A DNA stretch of 64,000 nt. Origin: Branchinecta lynchi. Lineage: Eukaryota > Arthropoda > Branchiopoda > Anostraca > Branchinectidae. Shown one piece after another: positions 1 to 11,530 of the stretch. The translations under genes and the position numbers were made by a program. The stretch spans positions 19,282,212 to 19,346,211 of the forward strand of contig JAKZAP010000021.1 of NCBI GenBank assembly GCA_023053575.1, written 5' to 3'. The notes under the pieces were generated by a model that searched no databases, had not been told where the DNA came from, and saw only the letters and a list, made by a program, of their open reading frames with translations. Position 1 is the first letter of the stretch, and the number at the start of each line of letters is the position of its first letter.

Positions 1-137
1 TTTTTTTAATTGTCTAGGGCATCTAGGTCTCTTTTTGAAAAAGGCCAGATGGGTCATATTGAGCCATTCATTTGCTTTTGAAATCCGTTGTCATTCTCTC
101 TCCTCAGCAGGTATGGAAATCAGAATGCATGTATGCC

Positions 138-585
138 TTAAAGGACACCTGAATGAAGAGTACCAATTATCATCCCTATCTGTATGACTTCTGTTAACAT
201 TGCCTGCAGAAAACCCAATCCAAATACGAAATAGTGTTTCCAAACTATGATTTTTGCGCCATTTTGCATCTGTCCTTATTTCAGTACCGAACAATTTTAG
301 AAATGAACAAATGTCTCCAATCAGCCCTTCTTCTGGAATATTTTTTAAACCAGTTAGGCCCAAATGTATATCTAGAAGAAATTCCAATACGGTCTGGCCA
401 GCGCTGTACAAGATTTGAATGAATTGCGCTTTTTGTCTTGGAGTCTGCATGTGCAAACCTCCAGAAACGAACATCCCTATTTTGAAAACGTCACGCTCAG
501 GAGAAGAATGCTGTCCGTGGCCATGTCTGTAAATGCATTCTCCATGGTGTGTTCAAGTATGGTTTCATTGTTCAGTGTCCTTTAA
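138..585 (-). mobile_element. TTAA-flanked MITE, copy 1
   Basis: A 448-base element with TTAA at both ends and the short inverted termini AGGACAC/GTGTCCT. It is the reverse orientation of the 36796-37244 copy, to which it is highly similar throughout. The TTAA target is typical of piggyBac-like and some other DNA transposons (family knowledge). No transposase is present. Confidence 0.8.
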
Positions 586-813
586 GACAAACAAACCTTC
601 TATGTTCAGTTTTTGTCCGCCTGTTCGAAAAACAAAGAAGGACTAGAGCCCTGTTCTCGTGCATTTTCCTTCCGTTTTGCTTTGAATTAATAGTTGCGTT
701 TTTGCAAGATATGGTGGTAGGCATGTCTGATACCATAGTCAAAATCTGTTCCGCTGTTGTTAGTTGCATTTTGCAGATACCCTACCACAGTAAGTGGAAC
801 TGCAATTAGTCGT

Positions 814-1160
814 TTTTGGGATCCCAAAACGTAAGTGGAGGGATACCTATGACATCGCAAAAATGTCCGTCTGTCTGTGAGCACGATAACTCTCGAAGGG
901 AATGAGATATTTTGATGAAACTTGGTGTGAGGATTCTTTGGGTCAAGGGTAAGGTCAAGCTCGTGGATGGGCCGTGTAGCTCTACATTTAGGGGTGTGGG
1001 AGGGGGTTTCAAATTAATGGGCAAAACAAATATTTTTTTAAAGCTATTGAGATAGTTGATTTAGGGGTTAGGAGACATGCTGAATCCGAATATGAAAGTT
1101 ATTTTGTTGCCGGACAAGTAGTTCACCCGGATTCCGGTGAAAACCGGACACAAAACTTGG
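814..1160 (+). repeat. GGATCC-family element, left-end fragment
   Basis: It starts TTTTTGGGATCCCAAAACG and continues with GTAAGTGGAGGGATACC, the TCCGTCTGTC tract, ACGATAACTCTCGAAGGGAA and TTTTGATGAAACTTGG. It ends within the first 137-bp-type unit (CCGGACAAGTAGTTCACCCG). The right part is missing. Confidence 0.8.
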
Positions 1161-1233
1161 CGACCAGTTTTCCGCTATACGGCCCTACCCCTTTATTCTC
1201 AAATGATTATAACTCTGCGCACGTGGCGGACAA

Positions 1234-1730
1234 TAGTTGCGTTTTTGATCGCCTGTGTAGGTTCTCCTGTGAGTCCGCCGTTGAAGCCTAATTTCTGTTT
1301 TTACACTCAGTTCGCCTGAAGCCTGACGCCTTCGCCGTTTCAATACGCAGGTGAAAAAAAACGGAAAATAAGCATCCCGGCAAATCATTCATAAAATCGC
1401 CGAAATAAGTCAGCAAAGGGTAGTTACATTTGACAGTGAAAAGGCAATTCTTGTAGTTGAAATATACAAGTTGTAATCATCCATTTCCAGACACACTTCC
1501 CAGGACTTACAATTATATTCGGTTAATTTATTGATGACAGGCGAACTCGGACCGGGAACTGCGTCTGCGTCACCGTTCGCCGTTTCACTCGCAGGTGTTG
1601 TAGAACCGAGAACTGACACGGTCTCCGTTTCAGCTAAAACGACAATTAAACAAACTGCGAACTCGGAAGGTGATCGAAAACGAGAAATAAGAAGAACTGA
1701 GATCAGGAACGGCTATCAAAAACGCAACTA
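1234..1730. mobile_element. TIR element with TAGTTGCGTTTTTGAT ends
   Basis: The left end TAGTTGCGTTTTTGATCGCC is the inverse of the right end GGCTATCAAAAACGCAACTA with one mismatch. Length 497 bases, close to the 496-base element at 57759-58254 that shares the terminal motif but not the interior. No coding sequence is seen. Confidence 0.6.
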
Positions 1731-1989
1731 ATCATTTGTTGTTCAGTGACGTAATCGAAGGGGGTCTGTAAGGTTTTATAGTGAGGCGAAAGACACATGG
1801 GGTGAATGTGTTTATTTTATAGCGAGCTTTCATAGGGAGGAATTTTAGTTAGTATGCGTGCTGATATTTTACAGCTGGGAGATAGGAGGAAGTACATTGG
1901 TAGGCCGATTAGGAGAATTGGTCCTTACTTCTGCCCGATGTGTTGAGAGCGAGAGTGTGTGCGACATCGTATGTGTGATTGTAAGAAAT

Positions 1990-2290
1990 GTAGTAGAAAT
2001 AAGTGAGGGGTTGCTCAGTGGGTGTACTAATGTTGTTTAGGGAGGGGGTGGGCCAACTCGTGAACCAATCCCAGGTGCACGCCAGGAGTTAGGAATTGGG
2101 TGTACTCGAGGGGCTAGACACTTGGGTGAGCCAAGTGAGGGGGTTGATTCATGGTGTACCAAAGAGGGCACTGTTAGGATACGCGAGGGGCTATTCACTG
2201 AAAGAAGGGTTAGCTGCGTGAGTGAGGGGTTGCTCACTCGAAAAAGATGTACTGGACAGGTGAGGGGTTACTCAGTGGGTGTACTAACTT
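1990..2290 (+). repeat. Degenerate minisatellite, GTGAGGGGTTGCTCA motif
   Basis: Variants of gtgaggggttgctcagtggg occur near 2003, 2183, 2221 and 2261, often followed by tgtactaa. The spacing is irregular. No gene is supported here. Confidence 0.5.
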
Positions 2291-2467
2291 CCGTGGGAAT
2301 TATCGAATTTTGAACTTTATTTCCTTGACGGATAAGCTGGCAAAATTTGCAAGATTCGGCTCCAGCGTCACCAGATCTTTGCCTCTGCATGCAGTTTGCC
2401 AGGAATGATGCTAAAATACGAGGAATTTGGTGAAAAACAACAACAAAATTCTAAAATACCTTTTTAA

Positions 2468-2752
2468 GGTCGATTAGATATGAGATGTCGGAGTAATCAT
2501 GGTTGTTGAATCCGCTTCTGAACTTGGTTTCCTCATTTGATTAGTTGTTTGCCCGTAAGCAAAAAACTTCAAAATGGTAACATTTTTGTTGTAGGCTACA
2601 TATTCAAGTGGTTGATTATGGATAAATAGCAAATATGTTAAAGGGGTTTAGGGAAGACTTGGAAATGTACAAGATTCGATTGTCTGGATCAAGAAGTCTA
2701 ATAAACATTAACATTTTTGGGATCCCATCGAAACCTTTGGTCTTGTTGCAGT
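2468..2752 (+). repeat. GGATCC-family element, right-end fragment
   Basis: A degenerate unit (gattagatatgagatgtcgg) leads into TTTTTGGGATCCCATCGAAA and ccTTTGGTCTTGTT, the conserved right terminus of the family. Confidence 0.65.
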
Positions 2753-2906
2753 TTCCGTGGTATGTGATACCGCGGTTGCTCTGCAAAAACGACAACTGCC
2801 GAAATTGCGCTTTTCCAAGTAACCAAAGGGAAAAGTGACCCACATCAGTAAGTGCCAAACTTCTTTCCCACCAATCTATTGGTGGTGATGGTAGAAATGC
2901 GATGAC

Positions 2907-4478
2907 TTTTTGGGATCCCAAAACGTAAGTGGAAGGATACCTATGACATCGCAAAAATGTCAGTCAGTCTGTGAGCACGATAACTCTCGAAGGGAATGAG
3001 ATATTTGATGTAGTAGTAGTAGTAGTATTTAATTACAACAAACATAGATAAAAATCACGGACCAGTGCACATGCCTGGTGGCATACTTTAGCACTGACAA
3101 TGTTGCACAACGAAAATAAAATAAAAAGCTGTCTTCTAACTACATTTTGACATCAACAAAAAGAGAACAAAAACAAAAGAAATTGCTCAACTACGCGTCG
3201 TAAAATTTTTTTTCAGTAATTTTAGAAACTGTCGCTTATTGCTACATTCTCACACTGATACTGGAATTGAGTTCCAGATTTTTGGCCCAGTGTGACGGAT
3301 GCTGAAACTCGCTCTTGACGTAGGGCGAAATTCGCACGAAAAATCTGAACGATGAGTGGTTGGATAATTATGAAATTGGGAATTAGTTGGAAAAATACCA
3401 GAGAAATTTGAAGGTAAACTATTGTATAGATAATCATGGCAAATATTAGAAATAGACATTGTATGAAGTTGATCCAAGGAATATATTCCTGAAGTCCCAT
3501 ATATGTGTCTAACTGAAGATCTGTATTCAACATTAAAAAGAATCCTCATTGCTTTATTCTGGAGTATTTGGAGAGGTTTAAATACAGATGAAAAGGTAGA
3601 AGCCCAAACAGAAATACAATAAAGAAAATATGGGTGGACAAAAGAATAATAAATTGATTTTAGAATATTTTTATGAAACTTGATGTGAGGATTCATTGGG
3701 TCAAGGGTAAGGTCAAGTTCGTAGATGGGCTCTGTAGCCCTACATTTAGGGGTGGGGGTTCAAATTAAGGCACAAACAAAATATTTTTAAACAGCTAATA
3801 TGATAGTCGAGTATGGGGTAAGAAGGCACGCTGAGCACGGTAATGAAAACCATTTTCTCGCTTTACAAGTAGCTCGTCCGGAATCCGGTAAAAACCGGAA
3901 AGTTGGTCAAAACACAAAAGTAAAAGTTTCATATGAAGTTGATTAAACGTTCGATTTAGGGGCAAAATTACATGCTGAATACGGTGATGAAAACTATTTT
4001 CTCGCCGGACAACTAAATAGTTTGCCCGGAATCTGGCCAAAACTGGAAAATTTGTTATAAGCAAAAGTTTGATTCGATGACAGATATAGGGGTAAGAAGA
4101 GAGGCTGAGTCTGTATATGACAATCATTTGTTACCCAGACATATAATTAGTCCGGAATCCGGTTGTAACCGGATTTTTTTTTTTTTAGTCAAAGTTTTAT
4201 TTAAAGTTGATTAGATGTTCTTTATATGGATAAGGAGATACGCCGGATTCGTTTCTGAATTTTCTTTTTTTGCTGGACTAGTAGTTCGCTCGGAATTCGG
4301 GCGAAACCAGAAACTTTGGCAGAAGTAAAGCAGAAAGTCTCGGTCAGTATCGTCAAAACAGATACGGCTTATAGACATTATCTGAACTTGGTTTTCTCTG
4401 ATGATGAGCCTGGCAAGATCCAATTGCCTGAATCAAACGTTAGATTTTTGGGATCCCATCGACACCTCCGGTTTTGTT
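2907..4478 (+). repeat. GGATCC-family element, nearly complete, split by a LINE
   Basis: The left terminus TTTTTGGGATCCCAAAACG starts at 2907. The right terminus TTTTTGGGATCCCATCGACA with CCGGTTTTGTT ends near 4478. Between them are several diverged 137-bp units. A LINE 3' fragment (about 3009-3664) interrupts the left part between gagatatttgatg and tatgaaacttgatg. Confidence 0.8.
3009..3664 (-). pseudogene. LINE reverse-transcriptase C-terminal remnant
   Basis: On the minus strand, 3696-3250 reads SIYYSFVHPYFLYCISVWAS, KPLQILQNKAMRILFN and ends RHTGPKIWNSIPVSV, the usual last part of Jockey/CR1-like RT proteins. The frame breaks at about 3250. The 3' end is a TAC/GTA trinucleotide run (3013-3028). 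It is 5'-truncated and inserted in a GGATCC-family element, with an approximate duplication of atattttgatg. Confidence 0.8.
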
Positions 4479-4735
4479 ATTTGAGCGTCCTGTATATTCC
4501 CCAGCGTTTTGAAATGATAAGTAGCTTGAGTGAAAATTAGTAGAGTTTCTATTTTGCCTTAGCTTAGTGAGTAATAGTAAGATAATTTGAGAGGTACTTT
4601 TTGGGATCCGAAAACGTAAGTGGATGGATACCTATAACATAGCAAGTTTGGCACAATGACTCTTTGGGTCAAGTTCGAAGATGGGCTCTGTAGCTCTATA
4701 TTTAGGGGTGGGGGAGGGGCAAAACAAAATATTTG

Positions 4736-6124
4736 TATGGCACTTGCCTTCCTGCCAAGTGCCATATACCGATCACTTTTCCGTCGGTTGGTCAGTCCGG
4801 TGTTTGCGAGTTAGGGTACTTCCAGATGTGCTAGTACTATGAAACTTGGCAGGCATATCAGGGACCCGATCAAACTAACATGGAAATAATCAGTTCCCGA
4901 TCAAACCATCTGGGGGGGGGGGGGGAGTGGAGGGCGGGGGGAATCCTGAGAACTGAGTAGCTTTTGTCAACCACCTACCCCTTTCTTCACACCAGTATAG
5001 CTCTGCACGGGGATGACGTCATTATCTGCTTAAATCTATGAGTGTCGGCGGAGAGAGCTAGTGTAATCGATGGTCGAAGGGGTTGGTATATGGTTCAAGC
5101 TTTTTGTCACACTTTTTCGAGTTAAATGGAGGGATCGGAGTGAAACTTGCTGTGAATAACAAGCATCTGCTCCAGATAAATCGTTTACACATTTGGACTG
5201 GATGTGGACACTTGGGGGGGGGGGGAGGGGATGCGTAACTTTGGAACGGGGGATCGGAATTGAGTGGAATTTTGTAATTGAACAGAGGACATGTCTATGG
5301 TGGTCTTGTTCATGTCTGGACCGGATCCATCAAAAACTGGGGGGGGGGGATACGTGACCGGTTTAGACTGGAGAGATCGGGATGGAACTTTGTGGGAATA
5401 ACAAACAGATGCTGCGGATAAATCATTCACAGAACCGGATAGGCTCTGGCGACTGTGGGGGGAGTTTGAGGGGGGTCCGGAATTCCGGTGATTGCGAGTA
5501 AAGGTACTTCCAGATGTGCTAGGACGATGAAACTTGGCTGGAATATTAAAATTTGATTAGATTGACTTAGACATCGCCACTTTCAAAATCCGACCATTCC
5601 TTAAAGTACCAACCATGACCGCAAATTGAGAAAAATACTTTTAAGCAAAATCTGCATTTTCATGATCCCATCATTTTTGCCTCAAGGGTTTTGCTTAAAA
5701 ATAAAGTTTTAGCTCCCTTAAAGTGCGCATCTTCACTGCAAGGTCGAAAATTACTTTTTATCAAACGATACATCTCAACCCATGATCATTTGTGCCACAA
5801 GGGTTTTGCTATAAAAAAAAATTCTTGCACCCTTAAAGTGCGCATTTTAACCGAAAAGTGAAAACAAAAAATACTTTTCACCAAACGGTATATATCAATT
5901 ATCCCTAAGAGCCTGCTATCGTTTTGCCTCAAGGGTTTTGCTTACGAATGAATTTCTAGTGCCTTTAGAGTGCGTATCATTACAGCCAAGTTCAACAATA
6001 AAATACTTTTCTCTAGCTCCCTTAAAGTGCGCATCAGAACCGCACAGTCGAAAAGTACTTTCGATAAAAAAAAATACATCTCAACCCGTGCAAGTGCCAT
6101 ATGAGCTTACAGCGCTTGTTGAAC
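4736..6124 (+). repeat. CAAGTGCC-hairpin family element
   Basis: The left end is a hairpin (TATGGCACTTG, 11-base gap, CAAGTGCCATATA). Then come TCCGTCGGTTGGTCAG and alternating G-tracts (4913-4925, 5214-5225, 5340-5349) with TGAAACTTG cores. The right end is CAAGTGCCATATGAGCTTAC. No ORF. Confidence 0.75.
5590..6090 (+). repeat. About 115-132-bp tandem repeat inside the CAAGTGCC element
   Basis: Four imperfect units share tcaagggttttgctt (near 5682, 5798 and 5930) followed by cccttaaagtgcgcat and a tactttt...acatctcaaccc segment. The same units occur in inverse orientation near 46430-46660. Confidence 0.7.
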
Positions 6125-6269
6125 TTTATTTTAACAGCAAAGATATTCAAGTAATCTGTCGAAGACTGAATGGCGAAGACAGGACCAGTTGTTTGAGTCA
6201 GATGTTAGATTTTGTTGATCCCATCGAAACCTTTGGTCTTGTTCTGATGCCACGGTGACTGGCCAGATT

Positions 6270-6400
6270 CCACGATAACTGCAAAAACGCCTTTTGACAA
6301 TGGTATCAGATACCACAGTAACTGCGAAAACGACTTTAGTCCGTGATATCAGATACCATGCTGCAAAAACGCAACTATTGAGTATATGGCCAGTTACCGT
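6270..6400 (-). repeat. Fragment with CAAAAACGCAACTA terminus
   Basis: Three spaced copies of a cagataccac/catgctgcaaaaacg motif end in tgcaaaaacgcaactattga. The inverse motif (aatagttgcgtttttgca) lies at 687-705. It is probably a decayed TIR element just before the first EIF3B exon. Confidence 0.4.
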
Positions 6401-6552
6401 TGTCTTCGGCATTCAGATACCACAGTCGGCAGCCCATGGTGTTCGCAAAAACTGAACATGTCTTTTTATTCCTGAGTTGTCTTTTAAAGTATAACTAAAG
6501 AAGCCCTAGGGACCACCTTTCTGAATTGACGTTCATTAGTTCACTTTATTAG

Positions 6553-6739
6553 GTACGAAAATCTTCAAGACGACTGGAAGCCACCCGAGCCCCAGCCCTT
6601 CAAACCTAAGGGCAACCTTCATTACTACATGTTTGAACCTGATGCATGTGACCAATACTCTGTTCTCTACGAAGCCGGCGAAAAGACCTCGATCATGTTG
6701 AACACACAGCCAGAACCAGCCACAGTCCAGGATAGAATG
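6553..6739 (+). CDS. EIF3B: EIF3B exon (first in window; start of beta-propeller)
   Basis: Translation initiation factor eIF3 subunit b is the scaffold of eIF3 on the 40S ribosomal subunit in the cytoplasm. After one base that completes a split codon, this exon encodes 62 residues. They contain NLHYYMFEPDACDQYSVLYE, which aligns with the human segment [20 protein letters not shown] that follows the RRM (human sequence from memory). The acceptor is ttattag and the donor is gtaagg at 6740. The exon ends on a codon boundary (ATG) that joins directly to RWTET in the next exon. By alignment the RRM-encoding exons should precede it; I could not find them between 1 and 6552, so they probably lie outside the window. 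Confidence 0.93.
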
Positions 6740-7082
6740 GTAAGGACTAGATTATTTTCCTCAGTCAGTAGAATCATGAACTACTTTGCAGAATTAGGGT
6801 CAAGATAGGTGCACACGGAACGCGATTTTTTTCCGCCGACGAATTTTGTTCTTTCGCGCCGCTCAGCGAATTCGTTTCGTGGACCCCACTGGCAGCGAAT
6901 ACGCGAACGAATTCGCCAGGACTAGATACATATATGTGGATACGATAGGTGGAACTAGAACGAAAATAGGGGGAAAGGTCAACTTTGCTTAAATACCCTT
7001 AATCTGGTTATAAACTCCACTTTGTCCAGGTTGATTGTTGATCTCATGAATTTCCTCAGCGCGAACTGAGGCGACGCGAAAA

Positions 7083-7700
7083 TAATTCGACTTGGAATTA
7101 TCTTTCCTCAAGTCCAATCCAACTTTCCAACCTGACCTACCGGATCGCAACAGAGTGGAGGAGCTCAAACTTCTAGGTGTTCATCTAACTTCAGATCTCA
7201 AGTGGGATAAGCAAGTTCAATCTATGTTAAAAAGAGCCAATATGAGCATAAGTTCCCTCAAAATGCTCTCCCGCCATGGTACCCCTAAACACCACCCTCT
7301 TCGCATTTACCTTGGGTTTATTCGCCCTTCCCTTGAATACTGCTGTCCGGTATGGCACTTCGGTTTAACACAGGAGCAGTCGGAACGAATCGAGAGGATC
7401 CAGCACCGTTCTTTACTAGTAATATCAAAATCCCATACATTTCCCTTCTTAACGAGTTTGGCCTCACATCTTTGTCAAACCGCAGACACCAACTTTCTAC
7501 TAAGTTTGGTGACCAGCTACTGGAAGACCCCACCCATCGTCACATACTTCCCCCCTCCCCACATTCCTGACCGTATTAGGTCACAGAGAATGGCAGTACA
7601 ACCAGTTCCTAAGATCCTAGCCATACGGGCAATTCATGCGCGGTATGAAAAATGTTTTGTCCCCTCCTTTGTGAATTTTTCAATGCGAAATTTTAAGAAA
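7083..7700 (+). pseudogene. LINE reverse-transcriptase C-terminal remnant
   Basis: One frame gives VEELKLLGVHLTSDLKWDKQ, LGFIRPSLEYCCPVWHFGLT and EQSERIERIQ, typical of the region after the RT palm. A frameshift near 7410-7440 moves to SLLNEFGLTSLSNRRHQLST then KFGDQLLEDPTHRHILP. A second shift returns to RYEKCFVPSFVNF near 7640. Two frameshifts make it a pseudogene, in EIF3B intron 1, sense orientation. Confidence 0.85.
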
Positions 7701-7944
7701 AATCCTCTTCCTTTTTTTGTTTTGACGTTTGAAGTTTAGCGGTTGAATTTGTTGTTTTTGTTGTTGTGTAATTTATGAAAATTTGACTATGTTTAAAGCA
7801 CAATTGTATATAATTATGTTTGACGAGAGAACAAATATTCGGTTTTTTGTTAATACCGTAAGGAATATTTTTGAATAATAAAGGAACATAATTTTGTTGC
7901 GGGGCAGTAGAGATTTCCCCAAAGAAAGTCATGGCATACTTCAA

Positions 7945-8283
7945 AAATTTCGCCGGCGGCGCTAATTTTCGTTCTGATATACAGTTTTGCGGATTATAGT
8001 GCTGTGTTTCTTGGCTATTGTTTCTAACTGGTATGACTCTTGTGCCTTCCGGACATCTGCCAGTCGTATATTTTCAGTTACTCACTTCCTACGTTCCCAA
8101 GCCCCAAACCACTTCGGAGCTCGGAGATACAACTAATACAACGAGGCTTCTAATCTTCAGTCTTCAACGCTAGCAGTTATTACGAGTTTTATTATCACAT
8201 ATGAGACGAAAAGTTAAAACGGGCGGCAGGCGCCCTTCCACCCCCTCCCACCCCCCCTCGACTTTTGGCTAGCGACGCCCCTG
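7945..8283. repeat. hAT-like element remnant (right end)
   Basis: A tttcgccggcggcgctaatt block and a terminal ccccctcgacttttggctag then CGACGCCCCTG occur. The latter is the inverse of CAGGGGCGTCG, a common hAT terminus. The same internal block recurs at 12750-12930 and 40625-40790. The left end is not found. Confidence 0.5.
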
Positions 8284-8373
8284 GTGTTTAGGACATGATT
8301 TTGACAAATTTAACATGTGATTCGCATACTCAAAAGTTATTTTATTATTTAATTTAGTATTCTACTAAACAGA

Positions 8374-8557
8374 TTTTATATTAGACGTTGGCTCATAAAA
8401 GAAACGTCAGCTAAAATTTCGTCAGCGATATTTCGACCCTTCTTGGCAAGGACCATCGTCGGTCTGCTTTTGGCTTTTGCCAAATAGAGCCAAAATATCG
8501 GCGACGAATATCGTAGCTGATTTTCCTGTTTTGAGCCATCGTCTAAAATATATTTAC
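8374..8557. mobile_element. CGTCAGCT foldback MITE
   Basis: Inverted arms of about 45 bases (left TTAGACGTTGGCTCATAAAA with CGTCAGCTAAAAT; right ATCGTAGCTGATTTTCCTG with GAGCCATCGTCTAAA). A central GCGATATTTCGACCCTTCTT is the family hallmark. Non-coding. Confidence 0.7.
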
Positions 8558-9023
8558 CAGTCAACATAGGCTGAAACAGTAGCCTATTTAATTTCCCATT
8601 CTAAAGTACAAGTAAAGATGATTGAAATGCTTGATTAATATCCTGCTTCTCATTTCTCAATATTAGTAATACTTTAGTATGGACCAAATTAAGAAACCAA
8701 AATTGTATATTGCATGAAGATTATGTAAAGTAATTGTATATTATGTACTTATATGTTAGTGAATTTCTATTGACATTTCCTATGCTATTTTTCGCAATGA
8801 AGAATTTTTGGATGAATGAATTTTTATGTATGTCAAAATGAAGATTTGTTTGTCGTGTCTGAACCTTTCCTCCTAATCAAATATTACTAAAAAGCTACCA
8901 TCGTCGTTCCAACCTGTATGAAAAGATATAGATATGGGGATGACGGTGGTAGGCTTAGGTAACTGCGAACACACCCTAAAGAAAGTCATGCAACGCAGCC
9001 TTACTCACAGTTTTTTTTTGCAG

Positions 9024-9181
9024 AGATGGACAGAGACACACACACGATGGTCACCCCTTGGAACCTACCTTGCCACCTTCCACTCAAAGGGTATTGCCCT
9101 GTGGGGTGGAGAGGAGTTCAAGCAGATGGTTAGATTTAGTCACCCGGGAGTCCAAGTCATTGATTTCTCACCTAACGAAAA
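9024..9181 (+). CDS. EIF3B: EIF3B exon (propeller)
   Basis: The exon opens in phase 0 after a T-rich tract ending gcag. It encodes [20 protein letters not shown], then the [12 protein letters not shown] and [17 protein letters not shown] segments, which are nearly invariant in eIF3b across animals. The donor gtaagt at 9182 splits the Lys codon AA|G, which is completed by the next exon. This is the most conserved part of the subunit and fixes the identification. Confidence 0.97.
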
Positions 9182-9593
9182 GTAAGTTATTAAATTATTA
9201 TTATTTATTTGAATCCTTCAAAACTGAAGAGTAATCTATAAAAAGGAACAACAACATGTCAATCAAACTGACACATACTTACATACTAATAAACAGCTGA
9301 CCCTTAAAGACAAATTGGTTAAAATAGTATATAGCTACACAGTTGCCTTGTTCCGGCCTTGGGGACCTCAATCCGCTTGTATTTTTGTTGTGTGCCTTAG
9401 AATACGAGAAAGATTTATGATTTCTTTTTCTTGTCAGGCACTAAGAAAAGCCGCCTACTGAAAAACTGCATTTTATGTTGAGATAAAAATTTGGTGACGT
9501 ATGACGTCCGCCGCTAGCCACGTGCTATTATGGAAATAAAGAGTTTATTATTATTATTATAAATGAAAAAAAAAAAGCAAACCATCTTTTTAG

Positions 9594-9801
9594 GTACATG
9601 GTTTCCTTCTCCAACGCATTCGTTGACCAGAAAGATGGTGAACCCCAAGCAATCATTGTCTGGGATGTGCTCACAGGTCAGAAAAAGAGAGCGTTCCACG
9701 CCGACCGCGGAAACCTTAATTGGCCCGTTTTTAAGTGGTCCCAGGACGACAAATTCTTTGCTAGGCTTGGACAGGATTCGCTAAGCATCTACGAAACACC
9801 G
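9594..9801 (+). CDS. EIF3B: EIF3B exon (propeller)
   Basis: It starts with the G that completes the Lys codon after acceptor tttttag. It continues [20 protein letters not shown], then [35 protein letters not shown] and YETP. These match propeller blades of eIF3b (human IIIWDILTGHKKRGFH, from memory). The exon ends on a codon boundary with donor gtaagc at 9802. The insert [10 protein letters not shown] replaces a similarly sized variable loop in the human protein. Confidence 0.96.
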
Positions 9802-9837
9802 GTAAGCCTTCCTTTCCTCTTGCCTACAATGTAAAAA

Positions 9838-9995
9838 AAATTATCCGAGTAAGGATTAAGCTTAACTGCAGTATTTGCTACTAGGATTAATCTTATACTG
9901 GGATATGATTAATCCGATTTAGAGATAAGGTTATCTTTTTAGAGACAAGATTAATCCCAGTAGTAAATACTGCAAGATTAATTTTGACAGTGTAG
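9838..9995. mobile_element. GGATTAAT MITE, copy 1
   Basis: Inverted segments CTGCAGTATTTGCTACTAGG and CCCAGTAGTAAATACTGCA flank GATTAATC-rich DNA; the right end is acagtgtag. Its counterpart is at 17196-17367. Confidence 0.65.
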
Positions 9996-10035
9996 TAGCT
10001 TTATTTGCATGGTACCTGCTAATACAACCTCTGAG

Positions 10036-10811
10036 CAGGGTTCCCGGGTGGCTAAAATACCAGCCGGTTAATACCGGCTAAAAGGTGATTTCTGCCTGTA
10101 TGATTAAAATCAAATGGCATGGATAAAATCAAATTTCTAACTGCTACTATGTGTTTTGGTAGCACTCCGCTATTCTAAGACTGTCATACTTCTTTCATGT
10201 ATTAAAAACTAGTTCATGTTAGCCTAGAAAGGACGGAAGGATGCAAGAATAATGTCAACACTGAATAGGTGTAGGCTAAGTCATATCTGCCATTATAAAT
10301 GGCACTGCAGTTAAGTTCCTTCATTTATATGCACAAGTTTCTGCTGAGAATCCATACAGAGCTACCGTGTAACATACTATCAACAAAACAAGAAGGAAAA
10401 GCCATAAAATTACTAGCTCAATTCTTGAAGTATAGCCTATTTACTATCCGCGTATCGTATCAACATGTACAACAAATCGCCTCCTCAGTTTCTAATAGCC
10501 TCCTCGCGTCAATATAACACGGTACGAACTCCCGGTATAAATAAATCGCTGGAATCAACGTGACCTGATGACTCACTCGTGTCAATCCCAAACCGGTTTT
10601 CTGGATTGGAGTAGGTGAGCTAATTAGTCCGGGAATCAACCCTGGTTGAAAAATAGTCGGAAAACAACGAAGAAACAACAGTAAAGATTGATACGTAGAA
10701 AGGATCATTGCGATTTGATTTTAGCCTGTTTTAGCCGGCAAAAAGCGGTTTTTATTAATAAAGCCGATTAAATGGTAAAAATCAATTTTAGCCGGCAAAA
10801 ACGGAACCCTG
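10036..10811. mobile_element. hAT-like TIR element (CAGGGTTCC ends)
   Basis: The left CAGGGTTCCCGGGTGGCTAA is matched by the right end TTAGCCGGCAAAAACGGAAC then CCTG. GCCGG-rich subterminal repeats occur at both ends. I see no matching 8-base target duplication (cctctgag against cgtgacca), so one end may have been rearranged. No transposase. Confidence 0.55.
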
Positions 10812-10837
10812 CGTGACCACACAGATCTTAAATTTTC

Positions 10838-11345
10838 AACACATTATGAAACTACGATCAAAAACACTACAAGAATTGTGAATCTTATGAGAAGGACATT
10901 TACATTCAAGGACAATTCTCTATTTCCTATTTTATTTAAGGTCCTAGCTCTCCCACTAATTTGGTATGGCCACGCAACAAGAAGGCCCTTCTGTAATAAG
11001 GGCATTATCGCCATTGATCAATTTCAGAGAAGAGCTACACAAACAGTGTCAGCCATTCTCTATCTGCCTCATGAAAACATGCTTCAAAAATTACGATATC
11101 CGAGGTGATTTGATCGAAACTTTTAAATTTGTATGATATTATATGGCCCGATGATGTCCTCACTTTCAATCACAACGTTCTCAGAGGACACAGCTTGAAA
11201 CTGAGTGGCGAAAAATTCCTGAAGACATTAGAAAATGGAGCTTCAGAAATCGGATAGTGGAACATTGGAATAATCTACCAGAAAGTGTCGTAAACGCCGA
11301 AAAAATCAATCAATTCAAAGCTGGTGTGGATCGCCACCTGGCTGA
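10838..11345 (+). pseudogene. LINE reverse-transcriptase C-terminal remnant
   Basis: Frames joined across stops read LALPLIWYGHATRRPFCNK, GIIAIDQFQRRATQTVSAIL, DLIETFKF, and finally FRNRIVEHWNNLPESVVNAE then KINQFKAGVDRHLAEM. This pattern (QRRAT, DLIETFK, RVVNDWNSLPE, FKxxLD) is typical of the C-terminus of CR1/L2-like LINE proteins. Several stops and frameshifts. EIF3B intron 3. Confidence 0.8.
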
Positions 11346-11530
11346 AATGCTTTCATCCAGCTTTCACCCAGCATTTACACAATCCTTGGTTTCCATCACT
11401 GTCAAATACTTTCACAGAACTGCAGCACTTTTACGCAGTGTGCAGGCCCACCATATACAGGTTCTTTTCAGGTCTTTTCCGGCGTAGAGTGCTCCACTGG
11501 CAGACTGTTCATTCTTTCTTTTTGTTTCAG

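Larger units (their letters stand above)
4598..6243 (+). repeat. GGATCC-family element split by a CAAGTGCC-family element
   Basis: Left part 4598-4735 starts TTTTTGGGATCCGAAAACG. Right part about 6125-6243 ends GATCCCATCGAAACCTTTGG and TCTTGTT. The 1.4 kb between begins and ends with the CAAGTGCC hairpin motif of another family. The right part is short, so some of the element was probably lost. Confidence 0.6.

Noticed and set aside
1..6552. Search for the EIF3B RRM exons and start codon
   Set aside because: No plus-strand segment encoding the expected RRM or the TDFxKY junction was seen; the stretch is repeat-filled.
10036..10811. 8-bp target duplication for the CAGGGTTCC element
   Set aside because: cctctgag at the left and cgtgacca at the right do not match; only the inverted termini are retained.
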